From positions 62,001 through 126,000 of the forward strand of contig NZ_CP160851.1 in NCBI RefSeq assembly GCF_040790665.1: DNA of 64,000 bases, in the 5' to 3' direction. This document shows positions 33,025-40,854 of the stretch, one piece after another. The notes under the pieces were generated by a model that had not been told where the DNA came from, made no database searches, and saw nothing but the letters and a program-made list of their open reading frames with translations. The translations under genes and the position numbers were made by a program. The stretch is from Sulfitobacter pontiacus (GTDB lineage Bacteria > Pseudomonadota > Alphaproteobacteria > Rhodobacterales > Rhodobacteraceae). The number at the start of each line of letters is the position of its first letter. The first letter of the stretch is position 1.

Positions 33025-34416
33025 TTGATTTCTGCCTTCGCAAACCTGCAAAAGTCCATCTATTCATGCGCCAGCGCAAAGATCTCGGGCACCGTCAGGT
33101 CCATCACTGGCATGACCCTCACCGTCAGCGGGCTAGAGGCGATGGCAGCGATCGGCAGCCAATGCCGGGTGCACACCCCCGCAGGACACATAGATGGCGA
33201 AGTCGTCAGCGCACAGGGCAGTGATCTTTGCGTTCTGCCGTTCGGCACATGGGAGGGCGTGTCCGTCGGGAATACCGTCGAATTGATCGAGCATGACGAT
33301 ATGGTGTCCCCCGACGACAGCTGGATCGGCACGGTGGTTGATGCGCTTGGCCGCCCGCTCACGCGATACACCCGCGCGCGCCGCCCGCGCCGCAAAACCC
33401 GCTTTCGCGCCAATCCACCCGGTGCATTCGACCGCAAGAAAGTGGGCGAGAAGCTGGAAACACAGATCAAATGCATTGATATCTTCACGCCGATTTGCCG
33501 CGGCCAGAGGATGGGTGTTTTCGCGGGTTCCGGTGTCGGTAAATCGACCATGATGGCCATGCTGGCCCGCAATACGGATGCCGATGTGATTGTCATCGGG
33601 CTGATTGGCGAACGCGGCCGCGAGGTGCAACAGTTCATCCAAGAGGATCTGGGCGAGGAAGGCATGGCGCGCGCCGTTGTCGTCGTCTCTACCGGGGACG
33701 AGGCACCGCTGCTGCGCAAACAGGCCGCATTAACCACGACCGCGATTGCCGAATACTTCAAATCGACAGGAAAGCAGGTGCTGCTGCTGCTGGATAGCGT
33801 CACCCGTTTTGCGATGGCGCAGCGTGAAATCGGCCTCGCCCGTGGCGAGCCGCCAACCCTACGGGGCTATCCGCCGTCGGTGTTCAGCGAACTGCCCCAT
33901 TTGTTGGAACGTGCGGGCCCCGGTATGGCGGCAGAAGGTGATATTACCGGTCTTTATACGGTGCTGGTGGACGGGGACGATATGAACGAACCCATCGCGG
34001 ATGCGGTGCGCGGGATCGTGGACGGGCATCTGGTGCTCGACCGGCGCATCGCCGAACAGGGGCGTTTCCCCGCGATCGATCTGCAAAAATCGCTGTCAAG
34101 GATGCTGCCGGGCTGCCACTCTCCCGAAGAATACGAGATCACCAAAGTCGCGCGCAAGGCCTTGGGCCGCTACGCCGATATGGAAGATCTGATCCGATTG
34201 GGAGCGTATAAAGCGGGGTCCGACCCGGAAACGGACCAAGCCATCACATTTTTCCGCGCGGCCAGCCCATTTCTGTCACAAAGCCGCGGCGACAAGACCC
34301 CAGCCGCCGAAGGCTTTGCCGACACCTACCGGATGATCCTTGAATCCGGCATCGATGACCCGCTGCGCAGCTTTTTCGAGGAACGCGCCCGTGCCGAGGC
34401 TGGTCAGGCGCAATAA
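33025..34416 (+). CDS. fliI: Flagellum-specific ATPase FliI
   Basis: About 463 residues if it starts at TTG 33025, with AAAGAG six bases upstream. There is no ATG before residue 30 of the conserved N-domain, and the other candidate, TTG 32983, lies in the promoter. Walker A GVFAGSGVGKSTMM has Lys173; Walker B-type segment VLLLLDSVTRFAMAQREIGLARGEPP (pattern) follows. It energises export with FliH and FliJ. It is monocistronic on the plus strand and ends at a terminator shared with the flagellin gene. Confidence 0.93.
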   Translation: MISAFANLQKSIYSCASAKISGTVRSITGMTLTVSGLEAMAAIGSQCRVHTPAGHIDGEVVSAQGSDLCVLPFGTWEGVSVGNTVELIEHDDMVSPDDSWIGTVVDALGRPLTRYTRARRPRRKTRFRANPPGAFDRKKVGEKLETQIKCIDIFTPICRGQRMGVFAGSGVGKSTMMAMLARNTDADVIVIGLIGERGREVQQFIQEDLGEEGMARAVVVVSTGDEAPLLRKQAALTTTAIAEYFKSTGKQVLLLLDSVTRFAMAQREIGLARGEPPTLRGYPPSVFSELPHLLERAGPGMAAEGDITGLYTVLVDGDDMNEPIADAVRGIVDGHLVLDRRIAEQGRFPAIDLQKSLSRMLPGCHSPEEYEITKVARKALGRYADMEDLIRLGAYKAGSDPETDQAITFFRAASPFLSQSRGDKTPAAEGFADTYRMILESGIDDPLRSFFEERARAEAGQAQ

Positions 34417-34419
34417 AAA

Positions 34420-34446
34420 ACCGGCGGGACGTCTGTCCAAGCCGGT
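34420..34446 (-). terminator. Flagellin gene terminator
   Basis: ACCGGC (34420-34425) pairs with GCCGGT (34441-34446). Read on the minus strand it is followed by six T, a textbook intrinsic terminator for the flagellin transcript. On the plus strand it is followed by GTTTTG, so it may also act on fliI. Confidence 0.8.
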
Positions 34447-34463
34447 GTTTTGTGTCGTCAGGG

Positions 34464-34495
34464 CCCCTCCCCACCAGTGGCGGAGAGGGGTTTTT
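34464..34495 (+). terminator. fliI terminator
   Basis: CCCCTC (34464-34469) pairs with GAGGGG (34485-34490) and TTTTT follows, a plus-strand intrinsic terminator about 50 bases after the fliI stop. Confidence 0.75.
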
Positions 34496-34515
34496 CATAT
34501 AACGCCTGAACCGAA

Positions 34516-35361
34516 TTAACGGAACAAGCTCAGGATGTTCTGAGGCGCCTGGTTTGCAATCGACAAGGACTGCGTCGCCAGCTGCTGCTGAACCTGATAG
34601 GCCTGCAAACGCGCCGCTTCTTCTTCCATATCCGCATCAACCATCGAGCTCACACCGGAATCCAGCGTGTCTGTCAGGCTGTCGATGAACTCCATCTGAC
34701 CTTCCAAAGCGTTTTCGGTGATGCCGAGAGACGTAGCTGCAGTAATGGAGTTCGCAAGCTCACCTTCGGCTGTAGCAAGATCAGCTGCAAGATCAGTTGA
34801 GGTTTCGACGTTGATAGCTTCCATCGCTGTCTTGATCGCACCAAGATCAACACCATCGAAAGTATAGGTTGTAGTGCCAAAGCCGCTTGAGTCTCGCTTT
34901 ACACCGTTCACCAAAGTAACTGCATTAGGTGTAGCCGAGGTGGCCATTCTGGTACCATCGACCAGATTGTCCCCATTGAAGGTTGCTTGCTCAATCGCGG
35001 TGCCCATGTTTTCAACAAGCGCATCGATTTCGAGCTGAACATCCGCGCGGTTAACACCATCGGTTTGAGCGAAAGCAACACGCTCGACGATCTGCTGTGC
35101 GATGTCGGAAACTGTTTCGGCACCCAGACGGGCTGTCGCGACGGAGTTCTTGGTCGCGGTCATGCCTTCGTTGATGGCTTTGAACATGCCGCTGTCGCCT
35201 TTCATCGTCTCGGAGACGGCGAAATAGGCAGCGTTGTCTTTGCCAGACGCCACTTTCAGGCCTGTGGAAACACGGCTTTGGGTATCGTTGAGCCCGCGGT
35301 TCACGTCTTTCAACGTGGCCAGAGCGTTCATTGCGGAGCTATTGGTGAGAATGGACGACAT
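34516..35361 (-). CDS. fliC: Flagellin
   Basis: 281 residues, the only flagellin gene in the window. The conserved N-terminal D0/D1 region (SSILTNSSAMNALATLKDVN, then TQSRVSTGLKVASGKDNAAYFAVSETM) and C-terminal D1/D0 region (QVQQQLATQSLSIANQAPQNILSLFR, pattern) flank a short variable D2-like insert (about 135-190), typical of roseobacter flagellins. It is monocistronic, preceded by a perfect 10-bp palindrome and a CtrA box and followed by a strong terminator. The long leader is a natural target for FlbT. Confidence 0.96.
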   Translation of the reverse strand: MSSILTNSSAMNALATLKDVNRGLNDTQSRVSTGLKVASGKDNAAYFAVSETMKGDSGMFKAINEGMTATKNSVATARLGAETVSDIAQQIVERVAFAQTDGVNRADVQLEIDALVENMGTAIEQATFNGDNLVDGTRMATSATPNAVTLVNGVKRDSSGFGTTTYTFDGVDLGAIKTAMEAINVETSTDLAADLATAEGELANSITAATSLGITENALEGQMEFIDSLTDTLDSGVSSMVDADMEEEAARLQAYQVQQQLATQSLSIANQAPQNILSLFR

Positions 35362-35423
35362 TTAATGTTCTCCTTGCTTCTCGTATTGATCCAGTCTTCT
35401 GACTGAGGTCAGCCGTAAAGGCT

Positions 35424-35450
35424 AACCTGAACTACATAGCAGTTCAGGTT
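35424..35450. promoter_or_regulatory. Perfect 10-bp palindrome upstream of the flagellin gene
   Basis: AACCTGAACT (35424-35433), seven-base loop, AGTTCAGGTT (35441-35450). It lies 63-89 bases before the flagellin ATG and its end shares TT with the CtrA box. It could be an operator or, if transcribed, a 5'-UTR hairpin. Confidence 0.55.
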
Positions 35451-35463
35451 AAAGCAGGGTTAA
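35449..35463. promoter_or_regulatory. CtrA-type box upstream of flagellin
   Basis: TTAA-AGCAGGG-TTAA, seven-base spacer and followed by C. It is about 90 bases before the flagellin start and abuts the 10-bp palindrome. Confidence 0.6.
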
Positions 35464-35492
35464 CAAATTGGGTAAAATCGGCGGAACGCGCT

Positions 35493-35984
35493 TTAGAATT
35501 TCTGATCGACGTGCATGTTCTTATCCGCAACGCCGCTCACACGCTGGCCCATCTTGCCATAATTTCCGTCTAGCGCATTGCGATTGCTGATCTTTTTGAC
35601 TTCGCGCAGAATGGTGCGGGCGGCGACGGCCATGCGCGACAAAATTGCGCTATCCTCTTCAATCGCACCCTTTAACTGCTTGAGGTGTGCCTTCACCTCC
35701 AGCTCAACCATAATCGGGTGATCCATAAAGGGTTCGACCAGCGGGGTTTGCAGCTCCAGCCACTTCAAAGCACGGGATTTTTCTTCGAAGATCGCACTGA
35801 CGACATCCAGATTGCCGGCTTTGATCGCCTCGACCTCGCGGTTCAGCACGTCGATGGTGTCGTGGATTTTCGCCACATAAGCGTGGATGTTTTCCTCGTC
35901 CTGCGGGGTCAGCACCAGCTGGTCAGGGGCCTCGCCCTCTGGCGCGGTGCCGCGTTGACCGAAACGGAAGGTGCGCGGGGTCAT
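35493..35984 (-). CDS. FlgN-like flagellar export chaperone (tentative)
   Basis: 163 residues, soluble, mostly helical (ENIHAYVAKIHDTIDVLNREVEAIKAGNLD; ELEVKAHLKQLKGAIEEDSAILSRMAVAARTILREVKKI, both as patterns). FlgN chaperones for hook-filament junction proteins have this size and coiled-coil make-up and little sequence identity. The gene overlaps the rod-binding gene by four bases (ATGA) and closes the run flgI-rod-binding-flgN. The call rests mainly on context. Confidence 0.6.
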   Translation of the reverse strand: MTPRTFRFGQRGTAPEGEAPDQLVLTPQDEENIHAYVAKIHDTIDVLNREVEAIKAGNLDVVSAIFEEKSRALKWLELQTPLVEPFMDHPIMVELEVKAHLKQLKGAIEEDSAILSRMAVAARTILREVKKISNRNALDGNYGKMGQRVSGVADKNMHVDQKF

Positions 35985-36283
35985 TCGCCCTGCTCCGCAA
36001 CTTTGGCTTTGCCCCGCCCGTAGGCGTCCAGCATTTGCGACACGCTACCGGAAAAACCCAAGCCGCCCTGCTCTACCAACTGGCCGGCGACGGCTTCGGA
36101 CATGAAGGACCGCCACATATCCGCCTGCTGTTCCCCGCCGAAAGCAGAGGCACCGGCGGTTTTCATCATCTCGTCGACGAACTGGGTTAAGAACACCTTT
36201 TCGAATTCTTTACCTGTCTGCGCCGCGCGGTCGGGTTTGGCGATATCGAATACTGGCAGGGACGAGGGGATTGAACCGGTCAT
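35981..36283 (-). CDS. Rod-binding protein (FlgJ N-domain type)
   Basis: 100 residues with the FlgJ rod-cap N-domain pattern GKEFEKVFLTQFVDEMMKTA, GGEQQADMWRSFMSEAVAGQ and GLGFSGSVSQMLDAY. It lacks the glucosaminidase domain of enteric FlgJ, normal for alphaproteobacteria; the transglycosylase at 30758 probably supplies the activity. Its start overlaps the flgI stop (TGATG), and it overlaps the FlgN-like gene. Confidence 0.85.
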   Translation of the reverse strand: MTGSIPSSLPVFDIAKPDRAAQTGKEFEKVFLTQFVDEMMKTAGASAFGGEQQADMWRSFMSEAVAGQLVEQGGLGFSGSVSQMLDAYGRGKAKVAEQGE

Positions 36284-37464
36284 CAGATAATCTCCAGATC
36301 GGCGTGAAGCGCCCCTGCGGCCTTGATGGCCTGCAAAATCGCAATCGTTTGCCGCGCGCCGACGCCGATGGCGTTCAGCCCGTCGACAAGCTCTTGCAGG
36401 CTCACGTCACCGTTCAGAATGGTAAAGCTACCGTCAGTTTCTTCGATATCAATCTCGGTCTCCGGCACGATCACGGTCGTCCCCCCGATAGAGATAGGTT
36501 CCTCGCTGATCACGGCCGTATTTCCGCCAAGGCTGATCGGACCGGGCTGGCTGACGCCGAAATTCTCGCGCACCCGCACGGTCAGGCCACCCTGGCTGAT
36601 CGCGACCTGAGCGATCCGCACGTCCGAGCCCATGACGATGGTGCCCGATTTCTCGTCAATCACGACCCGCGCCACGGCGTCCGGCGTGACCAGCAGGTTT
36701 TCCACCGCCATGATCGTCTCGGGCGCGTTGCGTTTGTCACCGACCCAGACCTCGATCGTGCCGGAATCCAGCACCTCGACCTGACTGGAGCCAAGGTGTT
36801 TCGCAATGGCTTCGCGCACGCGATCCGCCGTGGTAAAATCGGGGTTGTTCAGCGCAATCCGGATACTGTCGAGCTGAAAGAGGCTGAATTCGATCTCGCG
36901 TTCGACGATGGCCCCGTTTTCGATCCGCGCGATGGTCGGCACGCCATCCACAACGCTCGCGGCATTGCCATCCACCCGGTAGCCCGAGGCCGCAACCGCG
37001 CCCTGCCCCACGGCATAGACCTCACCATCCGCGCCCGTCAGCGGGGTGATCAACAAGGTGCCGCCCCGCAAACTCGTCGCATCACCTAGCGAGGAGACCG
37101 TGATATCGATGGGAGAGCCACGCCGCGCAAACGGGGGGAGCTTGGCCGTCACCATCACGGCGGCGGTGTTCTTGGTTTTCAGCGCCTCGCCATCAAGGTT
37201 CGCAACGCCAAGCCGTTCAAGCATCCCACGAATGGATTCACGGGTGAAAGGGCTGGAATTCAGCTTATCCCCCGTCCCCAAAAGCCCAACAACGAGGCCA
37301 TATCCGATCAGATGATTTTCCCGCACACCTTCAAAATGCGCAATATCCTTGATCCGGACCTCGGCCCAGGACGGCATCGCGGGCACAACCAACAGTGCTG
37401 CGGCGGCAAGGGCCTGCAGACAGCGCAGCAGGCGGGTCATGGGGCGTCGCTGGCCGTGCGCCAT
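36283..37464 (-). CDS. flgI: Flagellar P-ring protein FlgI
   Basis: 393 residues from ATG 37464 with GGAG eight bases upstream; 37440 is a second option. There is a Sec signal (LQALAAAALLVVPAMPSWA). Family hallmarks: RIKDIAHFEGVRENHLIGYGLVVGLLGTGD (pattern), NTAAVMVTAKLPPFARRGSPIDITVSSLGD (pattern) and the C-terminal LQELVDGLNAIGVGARQTIAILQAIKAAGALHA (pattern). It forms the periplasmic P-ring with help from FlgA. Its promoter holds a CAAGAACAG / CTATCCTTG repeat. Confidence 0.96.
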   Translation of the reverse strand: MAHGQRRPMTRLLRCLQALAAAALLVVPAMPSWAEVRIKDIAHFEGVRENHLIGYGLVVGLLGTGDKLNSSPFTRESIRGMLERLGVANLDGEALKTKNTAAVMVTAKLPPFARRGSPIDITVSSLGDATSLRGGTLLITPLTGADGEVYAVGQGAVAASGYRVDGNAASVVDGVPTIARIENGAIVEREIEFSLFQLDSIRIALNNPDFTTADRVREAIAKHLGSSQVEVLDSGTIEVWVGDKRNAPETIMAVENLLVTPDAVARVVIDEKSGTIVMGSDVRIAQVAISQGGLTVRVRENFGVSQPGPISLGGNTAVISEEPISIGGTTVIVPETEIDIEETDGSFTILNGDVSLQELVDGLNAIGVGARQTIAILQAIKAAGALHADLEII

Positions 37465-37480
37465 TGCGAAATCTCCGGTA

Positions 37481-37503
37481 CAAGAACAGTTCAACTATCC
37501 TTG
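37481..37503. promoter_or_regulatory. CAAGAACAG-N5-CTATCCTTG element between flgI and the Rem-like regulator
   Basis: CAAGAACAG (37481-37489), TTCAA, CTATCCTTG (37495-37503): the same architecture as at fliG with two mismatches between arms. It is 17-39 bases before the flgI start and serves the divergent pair flgI / response regulator. The first 13 bases recur before motA. Confidence 0.5.
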
Positions 37504-37614
37504 GCATAATCACGTAATAACCGGATTTATACAAGTTAAATCATCTATTAATTGTTGCTACCGCAGAATATACTTGCTACCGATAGGAATAGTCAGGGTT
37601 TAGGGCACACAAAC
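37504..37614. other. Leader of the Rem-like regulator
   Basis: AT-rich for this genome. It holds TTAA-N8-TTAA (37536-37551), one base too long for a canonical CtrA box, and AGGG about ten bases before ATG 37615. Confidence 0.3.
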
Positions 37615-38319
37615 ATGCGCATGTATATTTTCGAACAGCGGAAAGAACGATGCGCCGGCCTTACGGCAGAGCTGCGCAGCGCAGGTATCGAGCTTCAGTT
37701 CGTCACCGCCGAGTTTTTCACGACGGGCCTTGGCCCATTGCTGCAACCGGGCCATCAGACCAATGCGGTTCTGATCGGTGAATGCGACGATACGCGCGAC
37801 TATATCCGCGCGATGCGTACCGCGGGCTGCGTTAACCCCGTCATCGTGCTCAAGGATTTCCGCAACGCCAAGGATACGTCGGACCTGCTGAACCTTGGCG
37901 CGGATGATGTGATCGTCAGCCCGATCCGTGGGGCCGAAGTGCTGTCGCGGACCAATTCGATCATCCGGCGTCACTATGGCCATGCCTCTGAAAGCGTGAT
38001 CGTCGGAGAGCTGACCGCCTATTTCGACGGGCGCGATCCGATTGTATCGGGCAGCCGCATCAAACTGTCGAAACGCGAATATTCGGTGTTCCAGCATCTT
38101 GCGCTGAACTCGAACAAAGTCATCTCTAAAGACGCGATTTATGACGCAATCTACGGCAGCAGCATCGATCAGCCCTTCGATAAGGTCATCGACGTCTACA
38201 TCTGCAAACTGCGCAAAAAGCTCGCTTCCGCGTCGAAATCAGGCTGGCAGTATATCGAGACCGTGCATGGCCGCGGCTACAAGCTCAGCTCGCCCGAGAT
38301 GACGTCGAAAGCCGGCTGA
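37615..38319 (+). CDS. Rem/FtcR-like flagellar OmpR-family regulator with degenerate receiver
   Basis: 234 residues from ATG 37615. The C-terminal winged helix is intact (SGSRIKLSKREYSVFQHLALNSNKVISKDAIYDAIYG and YIETVHGRGYKLSSPE, patterns). The receiver lacks all catalytic residues: E-Q replaces the acidic pair after beta-1 (MYIFEQRKE), the phospho-acceptor strand reads AVLIGECDD, and the Lys site is Ser (DVIVSPIRG). It adjoins flgL-flgK-flgE, recalling rem next to flgE-flgK-flgL in Sinorhizobium. Probably a phosphorylation-independent activator of flagellar genes. Its stop abuts that of flgL (TGATCA). Confidence 0.82.
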   Translation: MRMYIFEQRKERCAGLTAELRSAGIELQFVTAEFFTTGLGPLLQPGHQTNAVLIGECDDTRDYIRAMRTAGCVNPVIVLKDFRNAKDTSDLLNLGADDVIVSPIRGAEVLSRTNSIIRRHYGHASESVIVGELTAYFDGRDPIVSGSRIKLSKREYSVFQHLALNSNKVISKDAIYDAIYGSSIDQPFDKVIDVYICKLRKKLASASKSGWQYIETVHGRGYKLSSPEMTSKAG

Positions 38320-39399
38320 TCAGCGCAGGTAATTCAGGATCGACAGGCTCGAAAGCCGCGAGGAAACCTGATAGCTCGCCTGCAACTGTGTCTCGAGGCT
38401 ATTCATGCGCGTGATCGCCTCGTAGGGATCAACACTTTCGTAGTTCGAGATTTGCGTCCGCTGCACCAGCGAAAGGTCGGTCAGCTGCGTTTGGGTCTTC
38501 TCGACGATCTGCTGATTGAACCCGATCCGCGCCGAAATATCCAACATACCCTCTTGCGACGCCGACAGGCTGTCGACCACCTCTGACATCCAGGTGCTAT
38601 AGGCCGCTTCGTCCATCTGGCTCACGTCGGTCACGGCCAGCATCGCCAACCCTTTGTAGGCATCGCGGAAAGACTGGTCATTGGCGCGCACACCGTAGAC
38701 GACCTCTTGTCCGGTATTCACCCAGGCGCTGATCTGCTTTGTCTCGGCCCCACTGGCATCACGCTCGGGCGAGCCTTGATAGAAGGTGCCCTGAAAATTC
38801 CGGCTGGCGTCGGCGTCTTGCGAGTTGAACACGGCCTCTAGCTGATCCGCGATGGCTTTGGCGCTGGCTGGGTCGGTTGGACCGGCGCCAAAGATTTCTT
38901 CGACCACCGACTGCGGTGAACGGCCTGTGTCGGCACTGGTTTCAGGCCAGCGGGTCAGCGAGGTCTTGTTGGATTCCAGCCCCGAAAACAGGTTCTCGCC
39001 ATTATACGACGTGTTCATCGTCGACACGAGGCTTTCCAGCGCGGCGCGGGCCTGCATCTGCAACACCTCGGCCCCGTTGCCATTGCGTGTGGCGTTGACC
39101 AGCGCGCTTTCCAGCACCGATTGTACTTGCGTGCGCGCGGCGTCGACGGACGCAAGCATCGCATCCAGCTTGCTCGCCAGCACGTCGTTCGATGTCATGA
39201 AGGTCTGCGTATTCGCCTCGCGCCCGTGCAGCTTCATCACCGAGGCCGCGCGCGGGCCCAGATCGGCATAGATGTCGGCCTTTTTTCCGGTAGAGACTTC
39301 TTCGCTCACCCGTTGCAATTCCAGCGTCGTGCGCTGCACGTTCTGACGGTTGAAAAGGTTAAACTGGAACGACGAAAAACTGCTGATACCTAGAACCAT
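38320..39399 (-). CDS. flgL: Flagellar hook-filament junction protein FlgL
   Basis: 359 residues with flagellin-like ends: N-terminal VQRTTLELQRVSEEVSTGKK and C-terminal ISNYESVDPYEAITRMNSLETQLQASYQVSSRLSSLSILNYL (pattern). FlgL is the second junction protein between hook and filament. It ends the flgE-flgK-flgL run and lies ten bases after flgK. Convergent with the Rem-like regulator with no spacer. Confidence 0.93.
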   Translation of the reverse strand: MVLGISSFSSFQFNLFNRQNVQRTTLELQRVSEEVSTGKKADIYADLGPRAASVMKLHGREANTQTFMTSNDVLASKLDAMLASVDAARTQVQSVLESALVNATRNGNGAEVLQMQARAALESLVSTMNTSYNGENLFSGLESNKTSLTRWPETSADTGRSPQSVVEEIFGAGPTDPASAKAIADQLEAVFNSQDADASRNFQGTFYQGSPERDASGAETKQISAWVNTGQEVVYGVRANDQSFRDAYKGLAMLAVTDVSQMDEAAYSTWMSEVVDSLSASQEGMLDISARIGFNQQIVEKTQTQLTDLSLVQRTQISNYESVDPYEAITRMNSLETQLQASYQVSSRLSSLSILNYLR

Positions 39400-39409
39400 T
39401 GTCCCTGCC

Positions 39410-40828
39410 TCATACCGCTGCGATCAACGTGTCGATCATCTCTGACACTGCTGTAAGCACTCTGGAGTTTGCCGCATAGCTTTGTTCGATCAACAGCAGT
39501 TGCTGCATCTCGTCATCAATATTCACACCCTCGGAATTGCGCCGTGCCGACATCACGACCTCTGCCGCAGAAGCCGCGGCGTTAAAGTCATTCTCTGCCC
39601 GTGCGCGCGTGGCCGCTTGGCTGGTGATCATCTCTGCCGAAAAATCGCGCAAAGTGACCTCGGCGGGAATACCCGTGCCCGTCGCCGCATTCATCGCCGT
39701 GTCGAGCCCTGCCAGAAAGGCGTTGATCTGCACCGTTTCAGACCCTGCACCGGGGGACGTGGCCCCCAGGCCATCGCGGATACGCCAAACTTCGGCATCG
39801 CCAGTAGAGGAGATATTGCTGTTTATTTGCAAACGGCTCGCCAGACCGGTGATATTTACCGGATCAAACGCGATCCCATTATCTGTGAACAGCCCCGCCT
39901 CGCCCGGTGCAAGGCTGGCATCGGCCTCTTCAAAGGTCTGGATCAGCCCCCGCGCGTATTCGTCCAACTGTTGACTAAACTGCGGAATAGTCTCTCTCTT
40001 CAGCTCGGAAAGCCCCGCAAGACTGCCGTGCTGAATACCACGCACACCGTCTTTGAACGGGGTGATATCCTGATTGCCCGCCATCAATGTGCCGTCGCTG
40101 GGGTTAAAGGTTACATCCTGTACGACGCGCCCCTCCAGCAATGCGGCCCCGCTGACCGTATAAAGGCTGATCGATCCGTTCGAAGACCGATGTATCCGCG
40201 TGTCAACGATCCCGGATATCTGGTCAAGGATCGTGTCGACCTTTTCATCAAACTGCGCGGCCTCCAGCGAACCGGGGGTAAAGCCGCTGCCCGAGGCATT
40301 CAGATCGCGCAACTGGTATAGGGCCGTGTTCAGGTCCGCGACTTCATAGCGGATTTCCATATTCACGTCGTTCAACGTCGTCGATAGCGTTGTCGCCGCC
40401 CCTTTGACCGACCGCACCAGATCCTCTGCCGCCAGCGCAACCGATGTCTGCGCCCCGTTCGACGACGGCATATTGACCAGCGTTGTCAGGCTGTTCTGGA
40501 AATCGTTAAACCGGTCTGCGGGCGATGTGCCGTCACCGGGTTGTCCCAGATAGGCGGTATAGGTGGTCAGCCCTTCCTGAATAGACTGATACTGCGTCAT
40601 CCGACTGTTTTCGAGCCGCGACATCCGTTGCAGCGTCGCATCGACCTCGCGGCGGACCTCGCTGATGACGGCACCGCCCTGCCCGCCGCTGGCCGTGACC
40701 AACACCGCCTCGCGCCGGACATAACCGGGGGTCATCGCATTCGACACGTTATCCGCCGCGATCCGCGACTGACCCTGTGTCGTATGCAAACCGGCTGTGG
40801 CCGAATTCAGCGCGCCCGAAAGGCTCAT
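39410..40828 (-). CDS. flgK: Flagellar hook-associated protein FlgK
   Basis: 472 residues. The N-terminal SLSGALNSATAGLHTTQGQSRIAADNVSNAMTPGYVRREAV (pattern) and C-terminal LLLIEQSYAANSRVLTAVSEMIDTLIAAV (pattern) regions are those of FlgK. It is the first junction protein on the hook and would be chaperoned by the FlgN-like protein. It lies 26 bases after flgE. Confidence 0.95.
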   Translation of the reverse strand: MSLSGALNSATAGLHTTQGQSRIAADNVSNAMTPGYVRREAVLVTASGGQGGAVISEVRREVDATLQRMSRLENSRMTQYQSIQEGLTTYTAYLGQPGDGTSPADRFNDFQNSLTTLVNMPSSNGAQTSVALAAEDLVRSVKGAATTLSTTLNDVNMEIRYEVADLNTALYQLRDLNASGSGFTPGSLEAAQFDEKVDTILDQISGIVDTRIHRSSNGSISLYTVSGAALLEGRVVQDVTFNPSDGTLMAGNQDITPFKDGVRGIQHGSLAGLSELKRETIPQFSQQLDEYARGLIQTFEEADASLAPGEAGLFTDNGIAFDPVNITGLASRLQINSNISSTGDAEVWRIRDGLGATSPGAGSETVQINAFLAGLDTAMNAATGTGIPAEVTLRDFSAEMITSQAATRARAENDFNAAASAAEVVMSARRNSEGVNIDDEMQQLLLIEQSYAANSRVLTAVSEMIDTLIAAV

Positions 40829-40854
40829 GTCATGCTCCGGTCAGACCGTCTGGC

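Noticed and set aside
37536-37551. TTAA-N8-TTAA before the Rem-like regulator as a CtrA box
   Set aside because: The spacer is eight rather than seven bases; AT-rich leaders produce such pairs by chance.
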